A DNA stretch of 10,356 bases, taken from the NCBI GenBank assembly GCA_029880105.1, contig JAOUPA010000061.1:1-10356 (forward strand), given 5' to 3'. This document shows, in pieces, positions 1 through 7,106 of this stretch (position 1 is its first letter; each line of letters opens with the position of its first letter). The translations under genes were made by a program, and so were the position numbers. This DNA comes from Gammaproteobacteria bacterium (GTDB lineage: Bacteria; Pseudomonadota; Gammaproteobacteria; SZUA-229). The notes below the pieces were generated by a model, which searched no databases, was not told where the DNA came from, and saw only the letters and a list, made by a program, of their open reading frames with translations.

Positions 1-1233
1 TTCATTGGTATCTGCCGGTAATTGTTGATTGGTGTCTTGCTGCATTGCCGGCTTTGCTGGGTTGGCGCCACCACGGGCACGAAGTAATTTTTCAGGTAGC
101 CTGGCGATTTCCTGCTTGCCCGTTTCGATATTGAACCACGGTAGTGAAATTGCAGGCACTTTAAGATCACCAGTGCGTGTTGGGATTAATGCAACCTTGA
201 TCTGCTTGATACTGGAGACACCATGCTCAGTCACCTTGTTATCGAGCAGCGGTTTGTCCGGGTACTGTTTCAGGCCTTTGATTTCAGGCATTGTCAGGTC
301 AGGCAGGTTCTCCGCCATATTGCCATCGACCTTGATGGTGATAGTGCGTGTCACCGGCTCGCCATTTTTCAGTGTGCTGACATCCTCTGACCATTCCTCG
401 CTGAGGCTGAGATTTTTTGCCGGCAACCACTCCGATGATTTTACTGCTGAAGGTCTGGGTTGAACTTCAATGCTGACGGCTTTCGAGCGAAAACGTTTGC
501 GTTCTCCCTGATTCATGAACTGGTCGAACAGGCTGCGTGGACGTCCCTGGTTGACGAGACCTTCAAAAACCATTGGGTCAAATTCCAGCTTGCCGCTGTG
601 TTGCGGGAAAACTGCGTAGCGTGTTTCGTATACCACATAACGCACGCCACCCCTGAATGCTTCATAAGTCGTCGGGTTGCCAAGCTGCTTGATAATGGCA
701 TCGCTATCACTGGTTTTGAGTTCACTCTTTCCAGTTATGCTGATTGGCACTCGACTGAACAGGTGAACACTGTATATGATCTGTGACTGCACCCAGGCCT
801 TGTCCTGATCAACTTCTACTTCAATATAAATATCACTATCCTGCGTGGCAGGCTTTTTCGAGGTGGCCGGATCCTTGATTTGAATGCGTAGCGCAGGGCT
901 CTGGTCTTTGCCAAAACTGATTGATGGAATGGTCAGTGTGCCGCTCCTCTTTGCCATCACGTCCAGGCTCCAGATACCTTTGCGGCTGTACTGTCCATTG
1001 ATGTACGTCATATTGGTGCTCTGGCTCTGGCTGAGAATTTCAAAATCATTCTGTAACGGACTGAAGTCTGGCTCACCATTGACCGAATTATCTGCTTCAA
1101 AATTGAGGCGGAAAGATTCGTCGAGAAAAATCTCATTGCGGTCGACTGTGGCAATAATATTAGCTGCCTGCGCTGGGCTGAAAAACACCAGCAATAAAAG
1201 TACGGCGAGTAATAAATTAATTCGATGTTTCAT
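1..1233 (-). CDS. batD: BatD-like (oxygen tolerance family) protein, 5' part only
   Basis: The frame is open from an ATG at 1233-1231 to the left edge, giving 411 residues with no stop, so the C-terminal part lies outside the window. Residues 1-23 form a Sec signal peptide: MKHR, a Leu-rich core, then SPAQA before ANIIATVDRNEI. The mature part starts with the beta-strand pattern of BatD proteins (ATVDRNEIFLDESFRLNF, then a later SWGK-like 'IPSISFGKDQSPALRIQI' segment), and repeats of Ig-like strands follow (TRTITIKVDGN, LPDLTMPEIKGLKQYP). BatD proteins usually run to 550-600 residues with one C-terminal membrane helix, which is not visible here. They are periplasmic and act with the VWA proteins encoded upstream. 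The start is backed by GGAG 8 nt upstream. It is the last visible gene of the operon, 26 nt after the VWA/TPR gene. The family assignment is secure; the physiological role is not established. Confidence 0.88.
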   Translation of the reverse strand, partial: MKHRINLLLAVLLLLVFFSPAQAANIIATVDRNEIFLDESFRLNFEADNSVNGEPDFSPLQNDFEILSQSQSTNMTYINGQYSRKGIWSLDVMAKRSGTLTIPSISFGKDQSPALRIQIKDPATSKKPATQDSDIYIEVEVDQDKAWVQSQIIYSVHLFSRVPISITGKSELKTSDSDAIIKQLGNPTTYEAFRGGVRYVVYETRYAVFPQHSGKLEFDPMVFEGLVNQGRPRSLFDQFMNQGERKRFRSKAVSIEVQPRPSAVKSSEWLPAKNLSLSEEWSEDVSTLKNGEPVTRTITIKVDGNMAENLPDLTMPEIKGLKQYPDKPLLDNKVTEHGVSSIKQIKVALIPTRTGDLKVPAISLPWFNIETGKQEIARLPEKLLRARGGANPAKPAMQQDTNQQLPADTNE

Positions 1234-1259
1234 AAAATACTCTCCAAAAAAATAGCAGA

Positions 1260-3200
1260 TCACCAGGCCTGATCGCTGGGTGTCTTCTGTCGCATGTTTT
1301 TGTACTGATAAAGAAATTTTCGTTTCAGTAACTGGTCGGGATTATCGGGCACATGCCTTAGCCATTGCTCTATCGCCTGATCATCTTCACTGGTCTCGGT
1401 TTCTTCAATCTGGCTGGCCAGTTGTTGTTTATTTTGTTCAGCATCATCAGAAGGGTTGTTTTCCGAATTTTGCTGTTCGGCTTTCTCCTCTTGCTGTTGC
1501 GCATCTTTCATGGCCTGTTCGACCTTGTCTTTATCCGGCTGCTGTTGAGATGACTGATCACCATCCTGGTTTTGTGACGACGAATTTTTATCCTGCTGCT
1601 GTGCATTTTCTTCCTGTGAATCCTGTTGCTGATCAGACTGCTGCTGGCTGTCTGATTCGCTATTCTGTTGGTTCTGGTTTTTTTCACCATCCTTATTTTC
1701 AGAAGATTGATTATCGCCATCCTGCTTGTCCTGGTTCTGGCTGTCCTTATTTTCAGCAGATTGTTGCTGGTCACCCTGTTGATCTTTTTGATCCGATTCC
1801 TTGTTGTCGCCGTCACCACCGTCCTGAGATTGCTGTTGCTGCTGTAGTACCTGTTTTACCTGTTCGCGATTGAAGCTGGCATCTTCATTGGTGGCGTCTA
1901 ACTTGAGCGCTTCATCGTAGGCCTTGATGGCCTCTGGGTACTGCCCGAGTTTTGCCAGTGCATTGCCCCGGTTGTAGTAATCGTTACTGCTTACGGGAGT
2001 TTGCAATGCCTCCAGCGCCTGCTGGTAATTGCCGGTACGATAATTTGATGCCGCCTTCCAGTTGTTGTCCTGGAACTGCCTGGCGGCTTCATCCGTTTTG
2101 CCGTCTTTGAATGCACGCATGGCCTTCTGATCAGGTGTGCTCCACAGGTGCTCCATATCGAGTGCGTGTGCCTGTTCGGGTACGGGCAGAATAAATAGCG
2201 GCAGGCACAGCAACCAGCCTTTGCGTGGCCAGAGTGCGACCAGCGGGATGACCAGCAGCAATAGCCACGGGCCTTCTTCCTGCCAGATATCTGCGGTCAG
2301 ATCCATGCCTTTGTTGTTATCGTTTTCGTTGACCTTGCGTGAGGAAAATAATTTATCCAGCGTGTTTATGTCGGTATCATCGGCCTGAAGGCTGACGTAC
2401 AGACCGGAACCATTGAGCGCGGTTCGCTGCAGTTTTTCAGGTTCGAGTTTGGGAATAACAATCGCACCGTTACTGTCCTGCAAAAATCCACCATTGAGTG
2501 AGATCGGACCACCGTCTTCAGTGCCGACACCGAGTACCGACAGGCGATAGCCTTTTGCTGTCAGTGTCTTGATCGTATCCTGGTCACGTTCACTAATGCC
2601 ATCGGTGATTAATAAAATATCACCCTGGCTGGCACCTGCCTGTTGCATCAGATCAATCGATTTTTCTATCGCGATGTAGGCGTTGCTACCCTGGGATGGC
2701 ATCAGGCCGGTTTGCAGGGTAGGCACCAGGCTGGCGATGGTATTGGTGTCATCGGTAAGTGGTGTCACGACAAAGGCATCGGCGGCGTAGACGATGAGCG
2801 CGGTCTGTCCTGCCTGCCGGGTTTTTAATATATCCAGCAGCTTGAGTTTTGCGCGTTCTATTCTTGATGGTTTGATATCACCGGCGTCCATTGACTGTGA
2901 AAGATCCATCAATATGACCAGCATCGACTGTTCGCGATAAACCGGCTTTGGCAGTTTTTCAAATGCTGGGCCGGCGGCGGCAATAATGCTGATACTCGCG
3001 GCGATGGCAGCGAGCAATAATGGCAGGCGACTCGATTTGTTTGTACTGTTACTCAGGATATACGGTAGTAGTTTTTCATCGCAGACATTTTTCCAGTTCA
3101 TGCCGCTGCCGTGTCGGCGATACAGAATGACCAGGAAGATAGCCAGCGGAATAAAGGCATAAAACCACATCGGCCTGACAAAGTGCAGGTGTTCAATCAT
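1260..3200 (-). CDS. batB: BatB/BatC-type VWA-TPR membrane protein with long Q/D/N/S-rich tail
   Basis: I place the start at the ATG 3200-3198, which overlaps the TGA of the upstream gene as ATGA (646 aa); an in-frame ATG 15 nt earlier (3215) would give 651 aa. Positions below use the 646-aa form. Two N-terminal membrane helices (about 12-27 and 59-78) precede a von Willebrand A domain with an intact MIDAS (DLSQS at 99-103, TDG at 199-201). Two more helices follow (about 309-340). A short region with TPR-type repeats comes next, clearest at SNDYYNRGNALAKLGQYPEA to about 440. Residues about 451-593 are almost only Gln, Asp, Asn, Ser, Lys and Glu. The C-terminus holds EQWLRHVPDNPDQLLKRKFL, the tail motif of gammaproteobacterial VWA-TPR proteins. 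It combines what are separate BatB and BatC proteins in Bacteroidetes. It likely sits in the inner membrane with the VWA domain between helices, acting with BatA and BatD under MoxR control. The function is inferred from the family. Confidence 0.9.
   Translation of the reverse strand: MIEHLHFVRPMWFYAFIPLAIFLVILYRRHGSGMNWKNVCDEKLLPYILSNSTNKSSRLPLLLAAIAASISIIAAAGPAFEKLPKPVYREQSMLVILMDLSQSMDAGDIKPSRIERAKLKLLDILKTRQAGQTALIVYAADAFVVTPLTDDTNTIASLVPTLQTGLMPSQGSNAYIAIEKSIDLMQQAGASQGDILLITDGISERDQDTIKTLTAKGYRLSVLGVGTEDGGPISLNGGFLQDSNGAIVIPKLEPEKLQRTALNGSGLYVSLQADDTDINTLDKLFSSRKVNENDNNKGMDLTADIWQEEGPWLLLLVIPLVALWPRKGWLLCLPLFILPVPEQAHALDMEHLWSTPDQKAMRAFKDGKTDEAARQFQDNNWKAASNYRTGNYQQALEALQTPVSSNDYYNRGNALAKLGQYPEAIKAYDEALKLDATNEDASFNREQVKQVLQQQQQSQDGGDGDNKESDQKDQQGDQQQSAENKDSQNQDKQDGDNQSSENKDGEKNQNQQNSESDSQQQSDQQQDSQEENAQQQDKNSSSQNQDGDQSSQQQPDKDKVEQAMKDAQQQEEKAEQQNSENNPSDDAEQNKQQLASQIEETETSEDDQAIEQWLRHVPDNPDQLLKRKFLYQYKNMRQKTPSDQAW
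1422..1850 (-). repeat. CAG/GAT-rich low-complexity tract encoding a Q/D/N/S linker
   Basis: This is the part of the VWA-TPR gene that codes for about 143 residues dominated by Gln, Asp, Ser, Asn, Glu and Lys, seen on the plus strand as frequent CTG, TTG and ATC triplets. The units are irregular (QQQ, QDGD, SENKD, DSQ) rather than a fixed tandem repeat, so I call it compositional bias and not a microsatellite. It ends just before the conserved tail motif, so it reads as a long disordered, acidic/polar linker. Such tails are common in this protein class and vary in length between relatives. Confidence 0.8.
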
Positions 3201-4150
3201 GCTGCATCCCGCCACTTCGCCAGTGCCAGCAGGCCGGCAAAGAAAAATGCGCCGGAGAGTGGCCAGTAAAACAGTGCCCAGGTTGGGCGATAACTTTGGC
3301 GGTCTTTTTCTACCGGTTCCAGTTCATCGAGCAGCTGGTAGATCTGTTGTAGCTCTTCGATATTGTGCGCGCGAAAATATTTACCGCCGGTCGTCTCGGC
3401 AACATCGCGTAATGTTTTTTCGTCCAGCTCACGAGCACGAGTGTACTGGTTGCCAACACCAATGGTGTAAATTTTCATGCCCTTGCTGGCGGCCAGTTCG
3501 GCAGCCTTGTGTGGTTCCAGCTCACCTGCAGTGTTAACACCATCGGTGAGCAGGATCAGGACGCGGTCATCATTATTTTCCTTTTCGACGAAGCGTTTTA
3601 TTGCCAGGCCAATGGCATCGCCTATTGCGGTAGCCTTGCCGGCGAGATTAACAAAGGCCTCATTTAACAGTACGCGCACTGTCTTTCGGTCGAAGGTTAA
3701 TGGCGCCTGCATATAGGCCTGGTCACCAAAAAGAATCAGGCCGATGCGATCACCGACACGTTTGTCGATAAAGTCGCCAGCAACGGCCTTGGTCGCATCC
3801 AGTTTACTGACGCTGCGGTAGTTGTTATTAAAATTTTCACCCATACTGCCAGAGAGATCTATCGCCAGCATCAGGTCACGGCCACTCACGGGTAATTCGA
3901 TGGCATCACCCACCCACTGTGGGCGCGAGGCTGCGGATAAAAGGCAGAGCCAGAGCAGGGCATAAATAAAGAGTGGCCAGCGTTTCAGGTTGCTGTTAAT
4001 TGCGGCTGATGTTGCGCTCAACTGGAAGTCTTTCAGGTAGGGCACATGCAGCGCCGCATCACTATTGCCTTGTGCGCGTGGTAACAGTGTGCGTATTAGC
4101 CACGGCAGTGGTAATAAAACAAAAATCCATGGCCAGTCGAAATGCATCAT
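3197..4150 (-). CDS. batA: BatA-like VWA-domain inner-membrane protein
   Basis: A 317-residue protein of normal length for BatA. It starts with a membrane helix (about 8-24), then a second one (about 58-74), a VWA domain and a C-terminal helix (about 291-311) with a short cytoplasmic end (AKWRDAA). The MIDAS metal site is complete: DLSGS at 98-102, Thr174 in KATAIGDAIG, and TDG at 202-204. This fits a metal-dependent protein-binding domain held by three helices, the architecture of BatA and YfbK-like proteins. The start ATG overlaps the stop of the DUF4381 gene (ATGA, 4150-4147), and its own stop overlaps the start of the next VWA gene in the same way, so translation of the three is probably coupled. 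The two VWA proteins of the operon may form a hetero-complex; this is inferred from family knowledge. Confidence 0.92.
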   Translation of the reverse strand: MMHFDWPWIFVLLPLPWLIRTLLPRAQGNSDAALHVPYLKDFQLSATSAAINSNLKRWPLFIYALLWLCLLSAASRPQWVGDAIELPVSGRDLMLAIDLSGSMGENFNNNYRSVSKLDATKAVAGDFIDKRVGDRIGLILFGDQAYMQAPLTFDRKTVRVLLNEAFVNLAGKATAIGDAIGLAIKRFVEKENNDDRVLILLTDGVNTAGELEPHKAAELAASKGMKIYTIGVGNQYTRARELDEKTLRDVAETTGGKYFRAHNIEELQQIYQLLDELEPVEKDRQSYRPTWALFYWPLSGAFFFAGLLALAKWRDAA

Positions 4151-4674
4151 GGCTTTCTACCTGTGCCCTGGATGGTTTTATTCGGTTGTGCACGCAGCCA
4201 GTTTTCACACAGCTGTATCAGTTTTTCTGTATCGATCTCTAGTTCTGTGTTGTCTGCAAGATAGGGTGCGGTGGCGATTAACTGGCCGTGTTCGCCGGTG
4301 AAGGTAATTGTAGTGTTTGCTGCCTTCATCGTGCTGTCGAGAAAACTGAGCCACTCCTTGCCGGTCAGGCCAGCGACTTCACTGCGCGGATAAAAACTGA
4401 TACAGGCACGGCGCAATAAAATAGAGAGCGACTGTACCAGTTGTAGCGCGTTGTTATCTTTCTGGTGTTGTGCGCAAATGTTTTCAAACTCGGCCTTGAT
4501 GGTTTTTTTCAGCACCTGCTTTTTCTGGTACTGACGAAATAGCAAGACACCGATAATAACCAGTACGATAAACGCGATTAAGAACCACCAGCCCGGTGCC
4601 AGCGGCCACCATGAAATTGGCTCGGGTAGATGGATGTCACGTAGTTCCAGTGCAGGTGTAGTCGTGCCGCCCAT
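4147..4674 (-). CDS. DUF4381 family membrane protein
   Basis: A 175-residue protein with the DUF4381 signature at its start: LELRDIHLPEPISWWPLAPG, followed directly by one membrane helix (about 29-47) and a basic stretch (RQYQKKQVLKK). The rest is a soluble helical region with LLRRACISFYPR and a GLTGKEWLSFLD motif (102-113), both common in this family. The start lies 2 nt after the stop of the DUF58 gene and the stop overlaps the batA start. DUF4381 proteins are found almost only in MoxR/VWA operons between the DUF58 and batA genes, as here. The role is unknown; a link between the MoxR/DUF58 part and the membrane VWA proteins is a guess from position. Confidence 0.88.
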   Translation of the reverse strand: MGGTTTPALELRDIHLPEPISWWPLAPGWWFLIAFIVLVIIGVLLFRQYQKKQVLKKTIKAEFENICAQHQKDNNALQLVQSLSILLRRACISFYPRSEVAGLTGKEWLSFLDSTMKAANTTITFTGEHGQLIATAPYLADNTELEIDTEKLIQLCENWLRAQPNKTIQGTGRKP

Positions 4675-4676
4675 GA

Positions 4677-5639
4677 TTATTTGCTCGCCCTGAACTGTGT
4701 GCCCTTGCTTTCATGAACCCCCAGTCCCTTTTGCAGTGCCTCGAGTACATTGTCCTGTGTGGAGATGGGAATCCAGTGCATGCGGTGTTGTCGACAAAGT
4801 TTTTTCAGTTTTTCCTGGTGCGCGGCAAAACGGCCCTGGTAATCCGAGCGTAGTCTCTGGTTCGCTGTATTGAGCCCAACTTCATCGACACCATCGCTGA
4901 CCTTGTAATAACCGGAATCGGGTAATGTGGTTTCGAACGGGTCGAATACCTGTACCAGTATCAGGTCGTTGTGTCGTGACAGGTTGATGATGTGCGATCT
5001 GGCCTGGTCATCGAGTTCACGAAAATCGCTGATCAGGAAAATCAGGCTGCCGGGCCTCGCTGCCTTGCGTAGACGTGCAGCAGCGAGATGCATATTACGT
5101 GGCTGGCGATAATCAGGTACCTGGCTCCAGACTGGGTGTGCGCAGGTTCGACTGATGAAATCGAGGACGGCGCTCTTGCCACGTTTGGGCCTGATTTCCA
5201 GATGCTGTTCGCCGGAGAATACGTGTGCACCGAGCCGGTCATTACAGTTGATGGTGCTCCATGCCAGCAGGCTGGCGGCCTGGGTAGCGATGACGGCCTT
5301 GAACGCACCACGCGTGGCAAAGGACATTGACGGGTTCAGGTCGAGCCAGAGCAATACCGGACGCTCGCGTTCTTCACGGAATATCTTGGTGTGTGGCTGG
5401 TTAGTGCGTGCGGTGACTTTCCAGTCCATGTTGCGGATATCGTCGCCCGGTAGATACATGCGCGACTCATCGAATTCCATGCCGCGGCCCTTGAATGAAG
5501 ACAGGTAGGCACCGCCCTGACGCGCATGAATCTTGCTGCTATTGAGTGGCAGTTTGCTGGCGGCGTGACGCAACTGAATCAGTGATTGTGGACTGACCCA
5601 GGTTATACCTTCAGCTTGTTGGTCTTTGTGAGACACCAT
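4677..5639 (-). CDS. DUF58 domain protein (VWA-like fold)
   Basis: A 320-residue protein without signal peptide or membrane helix, so probably cytoplasmic. It carries the DUF58 hallmark SRMYLPGDDIRNMDWKVTAR at 59-78, preceded by FKGRGMEFDE (49-58) and followed by a VWA-like core in which DLNPSMSF (100-107) takes the place of the DxSxS metal motif and LIFLISDFRELDD (199-211) takes the place of the second acidic motif. The first motif is degenerate (Asn for the first Ser position), which is usual in DUF58, so metal binding is uncertain. It starts 12 nt after moxR, and an AGG directly abuts the ATG, so initiation may rely on reinitiation from moxR. The pairing moxR-DUF58 is one of the most constant in these operons and suggests a direct partnership with the ATPase. 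Confidence 0.92.
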   Translation of the reverse strand: MVSHKDQQAEGITWVSPQSLIQLRHAASKLPLNSSKIHARQGGAYLSSFKGRGMEFDESRMYLPGDDIRNMDWKVTARTNQPHTKIFREERERPVLLWLDLNPSMSFATRGAFKAVIATQAASLLAWSTINCNDRLGAHVFSGEQHLEIRPKRGKSAVLDFISRTCAHPVWSQVPDYRQPRNMHLAAARLRKAARPGSLIFLISDFRELDDQARSHIINLSRHNDLILVQVFDPFETTLPDSGYYKVSDGVDEVGLNTANQRLRSDYQGRFAAHQEKLKKLCRQHRMHWIPISTQDNVLEALQKGLGVHESKGTQFRASK

Positions 5640-5651
5640 CCTGATTGAAAC

Positions 5652-6620
5652 TTATGGAACAGCAATTCGGCTAATTAATTCTTTGATAAATTTATCCGGT
5701 GTAATGCCTTCGGCCTCGGCCTCGTAACTGAGGATGATACGGTGGCGCAGCACGTCGAAGGCAATGGCCTGGATATCTTCCGGGCCAACAAAATCACGAC
5801 CTGCCAGCCAGGCGTGGGCACGGGCGCAGCGGTCGAGCGCGATACTGGCGCGTGGGCTGGCGCCGTACAGTGACCAGTTGGCCAGGTCATCACCGTAGGC
5901 CTTCGGGTTACGCGTTGCCAGCACCATGTGCAGCAGGTAGTCCTGTAAGTTTTCAGCCATGTGCAGATTCAGCACTTCATTACGTGCGGCAAAAATACTC
6001 TGCTGGCTGATGGTGATATTCGATGCAGCTGTCTCGGTCGAGCCATTCAGTGCCTCGTTGCGCGCCAGCTCCAGGATTTTTTTCTCAGCAGCGGCATCGG
6101 GGTAATCGATATTCACGTGCATCAGGAAGCGGTCGAGCTGCGCCTCGGGTAGTGGGTAGGTGCCTTCCTGTTCGATCGGGTTCTGCGTTGCCATCACCAT
6201 AAACAGCTCAGGCAGTTTATAGGTGGTCTTGCCGATAGTGATCTGGCGCTCGGCCATGGCCTCGAGCAGTGCTGACTGTACCTTGGCCGGTGCTCGGTTG
6301 ATCTCATCGGCCAGTACCAGGTTGTGGAACAATGGCCCCTGCTGAAAAACAAAGCTGCCATCCTGCGGGCGGTAGACCTCGGTGCCGGTCAGGTCGGCCG
6401 GTAATAAATCCGGGGTGAACTGGATGCGGTGGAAATCACTCTCGATGCCATCGCTCAGCACCTTGATAGCCTTGGTCTTGGCCAGGCCGGGTGCGCCCTC
6501 GACCAGCAGGTGGCCATCGGCGAGCAGCGCGATGAGTAAACGATCGACCAGCATTTCCTGGCCAATGATGTGAGAAGTAACGTGTTGTTTTAGTTGTTGA
6601 ATTGCTTCCTGATTATCCAT
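5652..6620 (-). CDS. moxR: MoxR-family AAA+ ATPase
   Basis: A 322-residue soluble ATPase of normal MoxR length. It shows Walker A GAPGLAKT (42-49), the MoxR motif FTPDLLPADLTGTEVY (68-83), Walker B LVLADEI (101-107) followed by NRAPAKVQSALLEAM, sensor 1 with MATQNP (143-148), EAQLDRF (159-165) with a likely arginine finger, and sensor 2 with GASPRAS (253-259). All catalytic parts are intact. MoxR ATPases are thought to act as chaperones that mature or remodel protein complexes, with VWA proteins as partners; the four genes that follow supply those. It is the first gene of the leftward operon. No clear Shine-Dalgarno sequence precedes the ATG (the upstream bases are TATTTGTGACTT), but the N-terminus matches the family, and the next Met (23) would cut into the domain. 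Confidence 0.95.
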   Translation of the reverse strand: MDNQEAIQQLKQHVTSHIIGQEMLVDRLLIALLADGHLLVEGAPGLAKTKAIKVLSDGIESDFHRIQFTPDLLPADLTGTEVYRPQDGSFVFQQGPLFHNLVLADEINRAPAKVQSALLEAMAERQITIGKTTYKLPELFMVMATQNPIEQEGTYPLPEAQLDRFLMHVNIDYPDAAAEKKILELARNEALNGSTETAASNITISQQSIFAARNEVLNLHMAENLQDYLLHMVLATRNPKAYGDDLANWSLYGASPRASIALDRCARAHAWLAGRDFVGPEDIQAIAFDVLRHRIILSYEAEAEGITPDKFIKELISRIAVP

Positions 6621-6658
6621 AAGTCACAAATATTTTTTATAAGTTATTTTAACGGCGT

Positions 6659-6689
6659 ATTGTACTGGATTATTCGCAAGTCTGAACAA
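6659..6689 (-). promoter_or_regulatory. possible promoter of the moxR-bat operon
   Basis: Reading leftward, TTGTTC (6689-6684) and TACAAT (6664-6659) resemble -35 and -10 boxes, but the 19-nt spacer is long and the -35 is poor. Other AT-rich hexamers lie nearer to the gene (around 6631-6641), so the assignment is weak. A promoter must lie somewhere between here and the divergent riboswitch transcript, because moxR heads the operon and its right-hand neighbour is on the other strand. Confidence 0.25.
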
Positions 6690-6751
6690 TGGCATTAGAT
6701 AGGGATGATTTCTGATAGTTCAATAGAATCGAAAGCAGTAAATTGAAGAAT

Positions 6752-6781
6752 TGGACATAGCATGACTTAATCATGTATCAT
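6752..6781 (+). promoter_or_regulatory. likely sigma70-type promoter of the riboswitch-receptor transcript
   Basis: TGGACA (6752-6757, five of six bases of the -35 consensus) and TATCAT (6776-6781, five of six bases of the -10) are 18 nt apart. The predicted start of transcription, near 6788, falls about a dozen bases before the first paired bases of the cobalamin aptamer, which is the expected arrangement. The match was found by eye. Confidence 0.5.
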
Positions 6782-6799
6782 CCACTCCAGTTTTAAATA

Positions 6800-6992
6800 T
6801 CAACATCAGGTGCCTCTTTGATTAGAGGATAATCGGGAAGTTAGTGATTCTGAGGTCACTCAGAAAAATCTGACACTGCCCCCGCAACGGTGATTGGTGA
6901 GATTCGTTTAACCACTGCGATTTATCGTGGGAAGGGAATGAATCGGGTATCTTTTGATACGCACCATAAGTCCGTAGACCGGCCAGATGAAT
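6800..6992 (+). ncRNA. cobalamin (adenosylcobalamin-type) riboswitch aptamer
   Basis: The conserved blocks of the cobalamin riboswitch appear in order: GGTGCC (6809-6814); hairpin CCTCT/AGAGG (6813-6817 with 6824-6828); CGGGAAG (6834-6840); a hairpin with arms TTCTGAG and CTCAGAA (6848-6854, 6859-6865); the near-invariant TGCCCCCGCAACGG (6877-6890); CCACTGCGA (6912-6920); GGGAAGG (6929-6935); and the 3' B12-box AAGTCCGTAGACCGGCC (6968-6984). CATC (6804-6807) and GATG (6986-6989) can close the P1 helix. The long form with the peripheral domain between CCACTG and the B12 box suggests the adenosylcobalamin class, though ligand choice cannot be read with certainty. It stands on the strand and in front of a BtuB-like receptor gene, its classic target, and should reduce expression when B12 is plentiful. 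Confidence 0.95.
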
Positions 6993-7034
6993 TCATACAG
7001 AAGTTGCGGAGGGCGACTGACTTGGTGTATGAGT
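6991..7034 (+). promoter_or_regulatory. riboswitch expression platform: kissing hairpin holding the SD and the leader start codon
   Basis: Bases 6991-6999 (ATTCATACA) pair with 7026-7034 (TGTATGAGT) in a 9-bp stem with one G-U pair. The loop contains GTTGCGG (7003-7009), the exact reverse complement of CCGCAAC (6882-6888) in the aptamer's L5 loop, the expected L5-L13 kissing contact. GGAGG (7008-7012), the only strong Shine-Dalgarno-like sequence before the receptor gene, overlaps the kissing bases, and the ATG 7029-7031 is inside the stem. An alternative local hairpin, GTTGC/GCGAC with GGAGG as its loop (7003-7017), could form without ligand. I therefore infer translational rather than transcriptional control; there is no convincing terminator before the gene. 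Confidence 0.7.
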
Positions 7035-7106
7035 GATGTAATCTGTTCAGAGAACATCCATCTTACCTCGTCCATTTCCCTCTTTTTATTACGACATGCG
7101 TCGTGA
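7029..7106 (+). CDS. possible 25-residue leader peptide coupled to the receptor gene
   Basis: A small frame starts with ATG inside the kissing hairpin and ends with a TGA that overlaps the GTG start of the receptor gene as GTGA (7103-7106). The product would begin MSDVICSENIHL, followed by TSSISLFLLRHAS. It resembles no family I know. GGAGG lies 16 nt upstream of the ATG, which is longer than ideal; an in-frame CTG at 7017 has better spacing but is a rare start. Its value is probably in the act of translation: ribosomes ending at the TGA could restart at the overlapping GTG, which has no Shine-Dalgarno sequence of its own. It may also be a chance frame. Confidence 0.4.
   Translation: MSDVICSENIHLTSSISLFLLRHAS

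Noticed and set aside
29..1255. Three plus-strand open frames (29-463, 460-786, 884-1255)
   Set aside because: They lie antisense to batD, which has a signal peptide and family-typical sequence; the plus-strand products have no recognisable features.
1422..1850. CRISPR-like or tandem repeat array
   Set aside because: The units are irregular triplet-level bias within a coding frame, with no constant repeat or spacer length.
1280..1873. Plus-strand 197-codon open frame
   Set aside because: It is antisense to the low-complexity and TPR coding region, where repeated CAG-type codons keep opposite frames open.
6987..6996. ATGAATTCAT palindrome as an operator site
   Set aside because: It lies inside the transcribed riboswitch boundary, and its bases are already explained by P1 and the kissing hairpin stem.
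7008..7087. Possible rho-independent terminator made of GAGGG (7009-7013) and CCCTC (7078-7082) followed by five T
   Set aside because: The arms are only 5 bp and more than 60 nt apart, so a transcriptional attenuator is unlikely; translational control fits better.
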